Positions 1 through 7,766 of a stretch of 47,010 nt of DNA are shown here, piece after piece. Source of the DNA: Pseudomonadota bacterium (GTDB lineage: Bacteria > Pseudomonadota > Alphaproteobacteria > Rhizobiales > Devosiaceae). The notes beneath the pieces are model-generated. The model was not told the DNA's origin. It saw only the letters and a list, made by a program, of their open reading frames with translations, and ran no database searches. Position numbers and translations under genes: made by a program. Location of the stretch: the NCBI GenBank assembly GCA_023415605.1, contig JAEZKB010000169.1, positions 1 through 47,010 of the forward strand, in the 5' to 3' direction. Numbering within the stretch: position 1 is the first letter of the stretch; each line of letters opens with the position of its first letter.

Positions 1-71
1 GGCTGCGATGCGTCGCGGGCCTTGAGATCGATGACCGGCGGCTTCACTGGCCCCGATTTGCGCTCAGCCAT
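1..71 (-). CDS. Mitofilin (Mic60)-like protein, N-terminal start only
   Basis: Only the first 23 codons are inside the window; the gene runs off the left edge. The readable start is MAERKSGPVKPPVIDL followed by KARDASQ, a proline/lysine-rich cytoplasmic leader of the kind that precedes the single membrane helix of alphaproteobacterial mitofilin-family (COG4223) proteins. It lies 24 bp downstream of hemD on the same strand. Alphaproteobacterial Mic60 homologues are known to sit next to hem genes, and they help shape intracytoplasmic membranes. The call rests on the leader and this position; the membrane helix and mitofilin domain cannot be seen here. Confidence 0.6.
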   Translation of the reverse strand, partial: MAERKSGPVKPPVIDLKARDASQ

Positions 72-95
72 GCGGCGTTACCTCGATTTTGGATA

Positions 96-830
96 TCATG
101 ACGCGTTTTGATCGCGGGCAAAAGACAGAGCAAGCGCCATCATCGCCTCTTCACTTGGATGGTCTGCCAACCCCACCCGCACGAAATGGGCATCGATCAG
201 CGGTTCGGCAACGGCCTCGGAGATGCAGAGCATACCCAGTTCGAGCCGCGACAACCGGCTGAGCTTACCCTCGCAGAGTCGAGCGAAGGTTTCCGCCGTG
301 CGGCGTGAATAGAACAGCACTGCATCGATGCTGCCATCCTCAAGTTCGCCGAGGATCTGTGGCGGCAGTTCGGTGGCGGCATTCATGGCGTAGACCTGGG
401 TGGTGATCACCATCAGGCCGAAGGGCGCCAGCGACTTGGCGAGATCACCCGCGTGGTCGCGCGCGGCGGGATAGAAAATCGGCCCCTTGATGCCCGCATG
501 GGCAAGGAGCTCGACGAGATCGCCCAGCGCACCGCCCGCACTCTGCACGAAACCAAATCCCATCTCCTCGGCGGCGGCAGCGGTGCGGTCGCCGACAGTA
601 TAGGCGGGGAGTGTTTTGAAGGCGTCGAGCACGCCACGTTCATCGAGGGCACGCAGGGCGTTCGCGCTGGTCAACGCGATGGCGGCAAAGCCGGCCGGGT
701 CGGGGAGGCTCGTGGGGAGGGTTTGGTGGCTGAGGAGGGGGCAGAGCGCCGCTTCGATGTCGAGCGCAGCCAGCCGCGCGGCGGTGTCGCCGGCGTCAGG
801 ATCGGGCCGCGTGACCAGCATACGCACCAA
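96..830 (-). CDS. hemD: Uroporphyrinogen-III synthase HemD
   Basis: This 244-residue protein fits HemD, which closes and inverts ring D of hydroxymethylbilane to form uroporphyrinogen III in haem, cobalamin and sirohaem synthesis. The N-terminus MLVTRPDPDAGDTAARL is the typical HemD opening, and the bilobed pattern continues with SANALRAL, TVGDRTAAAAEEMGF and YSRRTAETFARL. HemD sequences are poorly conserved, so position helps: it begins 6 bp after the hemC stop on the same strand, giving a hemC-hemD-mitofilin operon. The start could be the first Met or the Met three codons later. Soluble cytoplasmic enzyme; no anomalies seen. Confidence 0.9.
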   Translation of the reverse strand: MVRMLVTRPDPDAGDTAARLAALDIEAALCPLLSHQTLPTSLPDPAGFAAIALTSANALRALDERGVLDAFKTLPAYTVGDRTAAAAEEMGFGFVQSAGGALGDLVELLAHAGIKGPIFYPAARDHAGDLAKSLAPFGLMVITTQVYAMNAATELPPQILGELEDGSIDAVLFYSRRTAETFARLCEGKLSRLSRLELGMLCISEAVAEPLIDAHFVRVGLADHPSEEAMMALALSFARDQNAS

Positions 831-836
831 ACCGGT

Positions 837-1775
837 TCATCCCTGCAAGCGTTTCAAAAAGTCCGGCCCGGCGAGGCCCGTCAGTTTCTTCCCCAACTCG
901 CTGCCCAATGCACGAGCCTCGCTCGGCGTTCCGGTGAGGCTCGCGGTAAAGGCCTCGGCCCCGTCCGGGGAGAGGATCTCGCCGTGCACCGTGCATGACG
1001 TTTCATTCAATTCGGTAAATGCGCCGATGGGCGTTCGACAGGATCCGTCGAGTTCGGCGAGCAGGGCGCGCTCTGCGGCGATGGCCGTCGAGGTCGGAGC
1101 GTGATCGAGCGGGGCGACGAGGGCAGCGGTGCGGGCGTCGTTGCTGCGGTGTTCGAGGCCGATAGCGCCTTGCGCCGGGGCCGGCAAGAAGCGGCGCGGA
1201 TCGAGATAGCTGCGCACGTGGCTCGACTTGCCCAGCCGGTTGAGCCCGGCGGCAGCGAGCAGCGTGGCGTCAGCAATGCCCTGTTCGAGCTTGCCCAGGC
1301 GGGTCTCGACATTGCCGCGGAAGGGCACGACTTCGAGGTCGGGCCGCTCGCGGAGCATCTGGGCGGCGCGGCGGATCGAGGAGGTGCCGAGCTTTGCGCC
1401 GGCCGGCATTTCGGCGAGGCTTGCATACTTGTGCGACACGAAGGCGTCGCGTACGTCCTCGCGCTGCAGGAAGGTCGAAAGCACCAAACCGTCAGGCAAC
1501 ACCGTTGCCATGTCCTTGGACGAATGCACGCCGAGATCGACCTCACCGGCGAGGATGGCTGCCTCGATCTCCTTGGAGAAAAGGCCCTTGCCGCCCGCCT
1601 CGCTCAGCGGCCGATCGGTCAGACGATCGCCAGTGGTGGTGATCACCCTGATGGCGATGTCCTCGACGGCGACACCGTGGCGCTCCGAGAGCAGACGCGC
1701 CACCAGGTTGGCTTGCGCCAAAGCGAGCGGCGAACCACGTGTACCGATGCGAAGGAAGGGGGCGGCAGATTGCAA
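837..1775 (-). CDS. hemC: Hydroxymethylbilane synthase (porphobilinogen deaminase) HemC
   Basis: This 312-residue enzyme polymerises four porphobilinogen units into hydroxymethylbilane in the cytoplasm. Visible motifs are RIGTRGSPLALAQA at residues 9-22, the catalytic-aspartate motif GVHSSKDM at 82-89, the substrate-binding stretch GTSSIRRAAQ at 130-139, and LDGSCRTPIGA, whose Cys246 carries the dipyrromethane cofactor. Length is normal for the family. It is the first gene of the minus-strand hem operon and is divergent from tsaD, with a 75-bp shared promoter region (1776-1850). Confidence 0.97.
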   Translation of the reverse strand: MQSAAPFLRIGTRGSPLALAQANLVARLLSERHGVAVEDIAIRVITTTGDRLTDRPLSEAGGKGLFSKEIEAAILAGEVDLGVHSSKDMATVLPDGLVLSTFLQREDVRDAFVSHKYASLAEMPAGAKLGTSSIRRAAQMLRERPDLEVVPFRGNVETRLGKLEQGIADATLLAAAGLNRLGKSSHVRSYLDPRRFLPAPAQGAIGLEHRSNDARTAALVAPLDHAPTSTAIAAERALLAELDGSCRTPIGAFTELNETSCTVHGEILSPDGAEAFTASLTGTPSEARALGSELGKKLTGLAGPDFLKRLQG

Positions 1776-1850
1776 TCTCGTCTCGTCCTCTATAGCTCAA
1801 AGGCGGCGACGCGCAGGGCTTAGACCACGATCGGGAGCCGGGCAAGGCAG

Positions 1851-2894
1851 ATGAAGGTATTGGGCATCGAGACCAGCTGCGACGAAACCGCCGCCGCGGT
1901 GGTCGAACGCAGCGCTACCGGCGAAGCCACGATCCTATCGAACGTGGTGCGCAGCCAGCTCGAAGAGCATGCGCCTTATGGTGGCGTCGTCCCCGAGTTG
2001 GCGGCGCGCAGCCACGTCACCTATCTCGACGGCATCATCGCCAAGGCCGCGGCAGAAGCCGGCGTTGCGCTGAGCGATATCGACGCGGTCGCGGCAACGG
2101 CCGGACCGGGGCTGATCGGCGGGGTGCTGGTGGGACTGACCACCGGCAAGGCGCTGGCCGCGTCACTCGGGAAGCCGCTGATCGCAGTCAACCATCTCGA
2201 GGGCCATGCGCTGACGGCGCGGCTCACCGATGGCGTGCAGTTCCCCTATCTGATGCTACTGGTTTCGGGCGGGCACAGCCAGTTCGTGCTGGTCCGTGGC
2301 GTTGGCGATTATGAGCGCTGGGGCACGACCATCGACGATGCACTGGGCGAGGCTTTCGACAAGGTCGCCAAATTGCTCGGGCTCGGCAATCCGGGCGGGC
2401 CGCATGTGGAGCGGCTGGCATTGAGCGGCGACCCGCAGCGCTTTCGCTTTCCGCGGCCATTGCTCAGGGAAAAGACGCTCGACTTTTCGTTTTCCGGGCT
2501 GAAGACCGCCGTGCGGCTCGCCGCTGAGGAGATTGCACCTCTTTCCGAGCAGGACGTAGCCGACATCTGCGCCAGCTTCCAGGCCGCGGTGGCGGAGATC
2601 GTGCGGGTTCGGGCCGGGCAGGCGCTGGAGCGGTTCGGCTCCGGCGCGACGCTGGTGGTCGCCGGGGGCGTTGCTGCCAATAGAGCGATCGGAGCCGCAT
2701 TGCGGGAGGCCGCGGACGCTGCAGGCGCCACGCTGGTGATCCCGCCGCCGAAGCTTTGCACCGACAATGGCGCGATGGTCGCGTGGGCCGGGGCCGAGCG
2801 ACTGGCACTCGGCGCGACCGATCCGCTGGATTTTTCCGCCAAGGCGCGCTGGCCTCTGGACTCGGCCGATATGGGGCTCGCCCATGCCGGTTGA
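1851..2894 (+). CDS. tsaD: tRNA N6-adenosine threonylcarbamoyltransferase TsaD
   Basis: TsaD transfers the threonylcarbamoyl group to A37 of ANN-decoding tRNAs (t6A), acting with TsaB, TsaC and TsaE, none of which is in this window. The 347 residues start MKVLGIETSCDET, the ASKHA nucleotide-binding opening. Metal-binding histidines are H115 and H119 in NHLEGH, followed by LMLLVSGGHSQ and the C-terminal VAGGVAANRAI and CTDNGAMVA signatures. The stop overlaps the gpsA start by 11 nt, so the two genes are probably co-transcribed and translationally coupled. Cytoplasmic housekeeping enzyme. Confidence 0.97.
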   Translation: MKVLGIETSCDETAAAVVERSATGEATILSNVVRSQLEEHAPYGGVVPELAARSHVTYLDGIIAKAAAEAGVALSDIDAVAATAGPGLIGGVLVGLTTGKALAASLGKPLIAVNHLEGHALTARLTDGVQFPYLMLLVSGGHSQFVLVRGVGDYERWGTTIDDALGEAFDKVAKLLGLGNPGGPHVERLALSGDPQRFRFPRPLLREKTLDFSFSGLKTAVRLAAEEIAPLSEQDVADICASFQAAVAEIVRVRAGQALERFGSGATLVVAGGVAANRAIGAALREAADAAGATLVIPPPKLCTDNGAMVAWAGAERLALGATDPLDFSAKARWPLDSADMGLAHAG

Positions 2895-3849
2895 GACGGT
2901 CGCCGTCATCGGAGCTGGCGCCTGGGGTACAGCGCTGGCGCAGGCCGCAGCGAATGCAGGCCGCTCGGTGACGCTGGTCGGGCGCGATCCCGCTGTGATC
3001 GAGGATGTCAACAACCGACACCGCAATCTCAAGCATCTGGGCGATCTGCCGCTATCCGAGCGGATCGCGGCCTCGGCGGCGCTGCCGGACGCCGATCTGG
3101 TCATTCTGGCGGTTCCGGCGCAGCAGAGCCGGGCGGCGCTGACGCTGGTAAGAGACCTTCTCGCCGGCAAGCCGGTGATCCTTTCCGCCAAGGGGCTGGA
3201 GGCGGGGACGCTGAAGCGGCAGAGCGAAATTCTGGCCGAGATCGTGCCCGATGCGGTCCCCTACATATTGTCCGGGCCGAGCTTTGCGGCGGATGTCGCC
3301 GCTGGCCGGCCGACGGCCGTCACCCTCGCGGGGGATGATCTCGATGCCACCGATGCAATTGCGGCGGCCATCGCCGGCCCGACGTTCCGGCCTTATGCGG
3401 CCGGCGACATTCTCGGCGTCGAGGTCGCCGGGGCGCTCAAGAACGTCTACGCGCTGGCCTGCGGGGCGGTCGACGGGGCCGGCCTCGGCGCCTCTGCTCG
3501 TGCGGCGCTCATCGCCCGCGCCTATGCCGAACTGAGCCGCTATGTCGTAGCGCTGGGCGGGTCGGCCGGTACATTGACCGGCCTTGCGGGGCTGGGCGAT
3601 CTCACCCTCTCCTGCACATCCCAGGAATCGCGTAACTATCGCTATGGCATGGCGCTGGGGGCCGGCACCCCGCCCGGCGCAGCGCTCGCTGAGGGCGTTG
3701 CTACCACGCCCGTGGCCAAGGCGCTGGCCGCCAAACTGACTATCGACGCGCCGCTCGTCGATGCGGTAGACCTCCTCCTCGCGGGCGATTACTCGATTTC
3801 GGAAATCGTTGCGGGGCTCATGTCCCGACCGCTCAAACGGGAGGAATAA
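2884..3849 (+). CDS. gpsA: NAD(P)-dependent glycerol-3-phosphate dehydrogenase GpsA
   Basis: GpsA reduces dihydroxyacetone phosphate to sn-glycerol 3-phosphate for phospholipid synthesis. The chosen ATG (MPVETVAVIGAGAWGTA) puts the Rossmann motif GAGAWG at residues 10-15 and gives 321 residues, the usual length; a longer in-frame extension into tsaD is not credible. Further signatures are LSGPSFAADVAAGRPTA, the catalytic lysine in EVAGALKNVYALACG, and GLAGLGDLTLSCTS. It overlaps tsaD by 11 nt and is followed 2 bp later by the YciI gene. This tsaD-gpsA-yciI order is familiar from Hyphomicrobiales. Confidence 0.97.
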   Translation: MPVETVAVIGAGAWGTALAQAAANAGRSVTLVGRDPAVIEDVNNRHRNLKHLGDLPLSERIAASAALPDADLVILAVPAQQSRAALTLVRDLLAGKPVILSAKGLEAGTLKRQSEILAEIVPDAVPYILSGPSFAADVAAGRPTAVTLAGDDLDATDAIAAAIAGPTFRPYAAGDILGVEVAGALKNVYALACGAVDGAGLGASARAALIARAYAELSRYVVALGGSAGTLTGLAGLGDLTLSCTSQESRNYRYGMALGAGTPPGAALAEGVATTPVAKALAAKLTIDAPLVDAVDLLLAGDYSISEIVAGLMSRPLKREE

Positions 3850-3851
3850 CA

Positions 3852-4139
3852 GTGCTTTACGCCCTCATCGGTTACGACAAGCCCAATGGCCTGGCGCACC
3901 GGATGGAGCATCGCCCGGACCATCTGGCCCATCTCGATTCCCTGGGCGACAAGCTGGTGCTGGCCGGCCCGTTTCTCGACGACAAAGGCGACATGAACGG
4001 TAGCTTCATGGTGATCGAAGCCGATAGCCAAGCCGATGCCGAGGCGCTTTACGCCAAGGATCCTTTCGTCGCGCGCGGTGTCTTTGCCAGCATCGAGATC
4101 CGCCCCTACAAGATCGGCATCAACCGCACCAACAAGTAA
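3852..4139 (+). CDS. YciI family protein
   Basis: This 95-residue protein has a ferredoxin-like YciI fold by sequence: MLYALIGYDKPNGLAHRM, RPDHLAHLDSLGDKLVLAGPF, and a C-terminal FASIEIRPYKIG strand. YciI proteins have a conserved His/Asp pair reminiscent of dehydrochlorinase-type active sites, but their cellular reaction is mostly unknown. Translation starts at GTG 3852, with a GAGGA ribosome-binding site (3841-3845) inside the gpsA stop region. It lies in the tsaD-gpsA-YciI-EVE string, so it is probably expressed with housekeeping genes. Confidence 0.85.
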   Translation: MLYALIGYDKPNGLAHRMEHRPDHLAHLDSLGDKLVLAGPFLDDKGDMNGSFMVIEADSQADAEALYAKDPFVARGVFASIEIRPYKIGINRTNK

Positions 4140-4149
4140 GGGTCGCGCC

Positions 4150-4575
4150 ATGGCGTACTGGCTGATGAAGTCCGAGCCCGACGTGAATTCCTGGGATGAC
4201 GTGGTCGGTCGCGGTGTCCCCGAAGAGTGGCATGGCGTGCGCAACTATACGGCGCGCAACAACATGAAGGCTATGAAGCTGGGCGATCAGGCCTTTTTCT
4301 ACCACTCCAATATCGGCAAGGAGATCGTCGGCATCCTCGAGGTGGTAGCGCTGGCCCACCCGGATTCCACCGCCGAGCCGAACGACAACGGCAAGGTCGT
4401 CTGGGAGTGCGTCGACGTGCTGCCGGTCAAACCCTTCCCCAAGCCGGTGACGCTGGCGACGATCAAGACCACGCCGGAACTGGCCAATATGGAGCTGGTC
4501 AAGCTCTCCCGCCTCTCTGTCTCCAAAGTCACCGATGCCGAATGGAAGCTCATCTGCAAGATGGGCGGGCTTTAA
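4150..4575 (+). CDS. EVE domain-containing protein
   Basis: This 141-residue protein begins MAYWLMKSEPDVNSWDDV, the hallmark N-terminus of the EVE (PUA-like) fold, with WHGVRNYTARNNMKAM and the aromatic-cage stretch FFYHSNIGKEIVGILEVV. EVE/YTH-type domains recognise modified bases in RNA or DNA. The bacterial stand-alone form is widespread and its target is not established. The ATG is 10 bp after the YciI stop. A 38-codon upstream in-frame extension overlaps YciI and lacks family similarity, so the inner ATG is preferred. Confidence 0.88.
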   Translation: MAYWLMKSEPDVNSWDDVVGRGVPEEWHGVRNYTARNNMKAMKLGDQAFFYHSNIGKEIVGILEVVALAHPDSTAEPNDNGKVVWECVDVLPVKPFPKPVTLATIKTTPELANMELVKLSRLSVSKVTDAEWKLICKMGGL

Positions 4576-4641
4576 TCCGGCTACCGGCCCGAGCGGCGCT
4601 GCGCTAGTCTGTCCCCGTCGTTGTCATCGGAGGGGGATGTC

Positions 4642-5037
4642 ATGACCATCAACTGGCTGGCAGTTATCATCGCAACCGTCGCGAGCTGGGCGCTCGGGGC
4701 CGTCTGGTACATGGTTCTGTCCAAGCAGTGGCTGGCCGCCATCGGCAAGACGCGCGACCAGATCGATCCGAAGAATTTCACGCCCTACGTCTATTCGATC
4801 GTGGTGCAACTGGTGATGGCCATCGTGCTGTCGCTGGTGATCGCGCCGCTCTTCGGCGCCAAGACGGTCGTCACGGGCCTGCAGGCCGGCGCCCTGATGT
4901 GGCTGGGCTTTGTGATCACGTCGATGATCCAGAACCACCGCTATGAAGGCGCACCGTGGAGCCGCACGCTGATCGACGGCGGTTACATGCTCGGTGTGCT
5001 GCTGGTGCAGGGCGTGGTGATCGGGCTGTTCGGCTAA
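4642..5037 (+). CDS. DUF1761-type small membrane protein
   Basis: This 131-residue hydrophobic protein starts MTINWLAVIIATVASWALGAVWY, and four membrane helices are likely (about residues 2-24, 50-72, 77-97 and 110-130). The SWALGAVWY and MWLGFVITSMIQNHRYEGAPW patterns fit DUF1761, a family of unknown function. A strong GGAGGGG site (4629-4636) five bases before the ATG supports this start over an upstream TTG at 4621. It follows the EVE gene by 66 bp and may be in the same transcript. No function can be assigned. Confidence 0.75.
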   Translation: MTINWLAVIIATVASWALGAVWYMVLSKQWLAAIGKTRDQIDPKNFTPYVYSIVVQLVMAIVLSLVIAPLFGAKTVVTGLQAGALMWLGFVITSMIQNHRYEGAPWSRTLIDGGYMLGVLLVQGVVIGLFG

Positions 5038-5074
5038 GGCTCAGCCGCCTCGAACGGCAAGTCCGGGCAGTTGG

Positions 5075-5284
5075 CTAGAAGTCCGCGGTGATGCCTTTGA
5101 TCTCCCAGTCGCCGTAGCGGTTGGGGTCGAGGCCGCCGCGGCCGTCGACTTCCTTTGGCAGGCTGGCGGCGCGTTCGTCGATGGCTTTGCGGCGGGCTTC
5201 GGCTTCGGCAAGAGCGCGTCGGGCGGCCGGGGTCAGCGGCGGGCGCGGTGTCGCAGGTTCTTCTGTCTCAGGAACTTCGGGCAT
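5075..5284 (-). CDS. DUF1674 / succinate dehydrogenase assembly factor 4-like protein
   Basis: This 69-residue charged protein ends DPNRYGDWEIKGITADF, the conserved C-terminal signature of the DUF1674 (SDHAF4/Sdh8) family. In eukaryotes SDHAF4 protects the flavinated SdhA subunit during complex II assembly; the bacterial relatives are inferred to do the same. The N-terminal half is proline- and alanine-rich with a helical ALAEAEARRKAIDERAA stretch. The gene is divergent from htpX, a pairing common in Hyphomicrobiales, and separated from it by about 100 bp. Confidence 0.8.
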   Translation of the reverse strand: MPEVPETEEPATPRPPLTPAARRALAEAEARRKAIDERAASLPKEVDGRGGLDPNRYGDWEIKGITADF

Positions 5285-5386
5285 CGGCAGAGGATTACAG
5301 TTTCGTCATCTGGTCTTGGCTCGAGGGTGAGCCTACACCATTTTATGAGGCGAAAGTTCCTCAAGTCGAGGATTGGGATCAAAGCG

Positions 5387-6379
5387 ATGCTCAACTTCCT
5401 GCGTACCGGTGTCCTCTTCGCGGTTCTGACCGCACTGTTCATGGCGGTGGGTTACTTCATCGGCGGCACCAACGGCATGTTGATCGCCTTCTGCGTGGCG
5501 GCGGTGACGAACCTCTTCGCCTTCTGGAATTCGGATAAGATGGTGCTCTCGATGCAGGGTGCCCACGAGGTCGATCCGCGCTCGGCGCCCGACCTCTACG
5601 CAATGGTCGAACGGCTGGCTCGGCAGGCCGGCATACCGACGCCGAAGATTTACCTGATCGACACGCAGCAGCCCAACGCCTTCGCGACCGGCCGCGACCC
5701 CAACAATGCGGCGGTGGCGGTGTCGACCGGGCTCCTCAACTACCTGCAGCCTAACGAGGTTGCGGGTGTGATCGCGCATGAGCTGGCGCATATCCGCAGC
5801 CGCGACACGCTGACCATGACGGTCACCGGCACCATGGCCGGCGCCATCTCGATGCTGGCGCAGTTCGGGCTATTCTTTGGCGGCGGCAACAATCGCGACA
5901 ATCCGCTGGGCGGCATAGGCGCGTTGCTGATGGTCTTCCTGGCGCCGCTGGCCGCCGGTCTCGTGCAGATGGCGATCAGCCGGACGCGGGAATACGAGGC
6001 CGACAAGGACGGCGCGGAAATCTCCGGCGATCCCCTGGCTCTGGCCTCGGCGCTTGCAAAGATTTCCCAGCTTGCGCAACGGACGGTCAACGTCGCGGCC
6101 GAGCGCAATCCGGCGATGGCGCATATGTACATCTTCAACCCGCTCAGCGGCGCGCGGATGGATAACCTCTTCTCCACGCACCCGAATGTGGAGAACCGGA
6201 TCGAGCAGCTGCAGCGGCTGGCAGGGGACATGCAGGTGGACCGGACCGGCCGGCGGACTGCGCGATTCAGCGAACCGCGGCGGCCGCTAGAGACTGCGCC
6301 GCGCAATAGCGGCTGGCGCGTGCCCCCGATTGGGGGTAGCGAAGGCGGCAGCAGCAATCAGCGGGGCCCCTGGGGCTAA
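5387..6379 (+). CDS. htpX: Membrane zinc metalloprotease HtpX
   Basis: HtpX is an inner-membrane M48 protease that degrades misfolded membrane proteins alongside FtsH. The start MLNFLRTGVLFAVLTALFM gives 330 residues with two N-terminal helices (about 5-25 and 30-48). The zinc site is HELAH at 131-135, with the third ligand in REYEAD at 201-206 (Glu204 likely). Two more hydrophobic segments lie at about 145-165 and 176-196. An upstream in-frame start at 5327 would add 20 residues before the first helix and is less likely. The C-terminus after residue 285 is a long Arg/Pro/Gly-rich tail. It is followed 8 bp later by rsmB. Confidence 0.94.
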   Translation: MLNFLRTGVLFAVLTALFMAVGYFIGGTNGMLIAFCVAAVTNLFAFWNSDKMVLSMQGAHEVDPRSAPDLYAMVERLARQAGIPTPKIYLIDTQQPNAFATGRDPNNAAVAVSTGLLNYLQPNEVAGVIAHELAHIRSRDTLTMTVTGTMAGAISMLAQFGLFFGGGNNRDNPLGGIGALLMVFLAPLAAGLVQMAISRTREYEADKDGAEISGDPLALASALAKISQLAQRTVNVAAERNPAMAHMYIFNPLSGARMDNLFSTHPNVENRIEQLQRLAGDMQVDRTGRRTARFSEPRRPLETAPRNSGWRVPPIGGSEGGSSNQRGPWG

Positions 6380-6387
6380 ACAGCGAC

Positions 6388-7692
6388 TTGGCAAAATCGA
6401 AGACTGTTCAAGGGCTTGGCCTGCGGCTCGCCGCCGTGGCCAAGCTTCGGGCCGTTCTGGCGGGTGAGAACCTCACGCCGCTGACGGCCGGTGACGTGCC
6501 TGATGGGCGCGACCGGGCATTGGCCAATCGGCTGGTGACTACGGCGCTGCGGCGCCACGGCCAACTAACTGAATCCATTGGTTTATTACTGGAGAAGGGA
6601 CTGCCGAAAAAGAGCGGCAGCTTCGAAGCGGTACTCCGGCTCAGTCTCGCGCAGCTCTTCTATCTGCCCGATATGGGGGACCATTCGGCGCTGTTCCTCG
6701 CCGTCGAGGCGGTCAAGCGCGACCCTAAAAGCCAGCATCTTGCCGCATTGATGAACGCTGTATTAAGGCGTGCGCAGGCCGAGGCGGAACCGTTCCGGCT
6801 GCTGCCCGACGATTTGCTGTTTCCTGAATGGCTGACATCGACCTGGACCGCTGCCTATGGCGACGTGATCCCGGATTTCGCCACCGCACTGGTCGGGGGC
6901 GCACCGCTTGACCTTACCCTCAAGCACGACAATCCGGTGCTGGTTGAACTGCTCGGTGGACGGCCCATCTCGGCAGATACCATTCGGGTGGACAATCGCG
7001 ATGCGCCGGTCAGCGAATTGCCCGGCTACAGCGATGGGCGCTGGTGGGTGCAGGATGCGGCCGCGGCAATCCCGGCGCGGCTGCTGACGGCCAAGACCGG
7101 TGGCCGGGTGCTCGATCTTTGTGCGGCGCCGGGCGGCAAGACGGCGCAGTTGGTCAAGGCCGGCTTTGAGGTCACGGCGCTCGACAACGATCACGCCCGG
7201 CTCGACCGGCTGCGCGACAACCTCAAACGCCTGAGTTATGTGGCCGAAGTGGTCGAGGCGGACGGCACCACCTTCGTGGGCAGGCAGAAGTTCGATGGCG
7301 TGCTGCTCGACGCGCCGTGCTCGGCGACCGGCACCTTCCGGCGGCATCCGGAAGTGGTGTGGCACCGGTCGGCCAAGGACATTGCCGGGCGGGTGGCGCT
7401 TCAGCGGCGGTTCATCTCGCATGCGGTAGAGCTGCTCGAACCGGGTGGTGTGCTGGTCTATTGCGTCTGTTCGCTGGAGCCCGACGAGGGTGAGGCTCAG
7501 GCGCGCTGGATCGCCGAAAATGTACCCGACCTGGTGGCAGATCCGGTGACACCCGCAGAGTTACCGGGTCTGGAGATGACTGTCACGGCGGACGGTCACG
7601 TCCGCACCCATCCGGGAATTTCGCTTGGCGATTCCGGGGGAAAGGGCGATACGCTCGACGGGTTCTTCATTGCGCGGTTCCGCCGCCGCTGA
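6388..7692 (+). CDS. rsmB: 16S rRNA (cytosine-5) methyltransferase, RsmB/NOP family
   Basis: This 434-residue protein has an N-terminal NusB-like RNA-binding domain (about 10-140; LRLSLAQLFYLPDMGDHSALFLAVEAVKRD) and a C-terminal Rossmann methyltransferase. The SAM-binding motif VLDLCAAPGGKT is at 241-252. The two cysteines of m5C enzymes are visible: C311 in DAPCSATG (motif IV) and the nucleophile C361 in YCVCSLEPDEGE (motif VI). The modelled start is TTG at 6388, 8 bp after htpX, with no strong ribosome-binding site, so the start is less certain than the identity. It methylates cytosine in 16S rRNA. Confidence 0.9.
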   Translation: MAKSKTVQGLGLRLAAVAKLRAVLAGENLTPLTAGDVPDGRDRALANRLVTTALRRHGQLTESIGLLLEKGLPKKSGSFEAVLRLSLAQLFYLPDMGDHSALFLAVEAVKRDPKSQHLAALMNAVLRRAQAEAEPFRLLPDDLLFPEWLTSTWTAAYGDVIPDFATALVGGAPLDLTLKHDNPVLVELLGGRPISADTIRVDNRDAPVSELPGYSDGRWWVQDAAAAIPARLLTAKTGGRVLDLCAAPGGKTAQLVKAGFEVTALDNDHARLDRLRDNLKRLSYVAEVVEADGTTFVGRQKFDGVLLDAPCSATGTFRRHPEVVWHRSAKDIAGRVALQRRFISHAVELLEPGGVLVYCVCSLEPDEGEAQARWIAENVPDLVADPVTPAELPGLEMTVTADGHVRTHPGISLGDSGGKGDTLDGFFIARFRRR

Positions 7693-7766
7693 ATAGTAAG
7701 AGTTGGCAAACGGACCCTCCCGAACTATCTGGGTCCGGGGCGCTTCGAGGGCGAGGATCGATACCA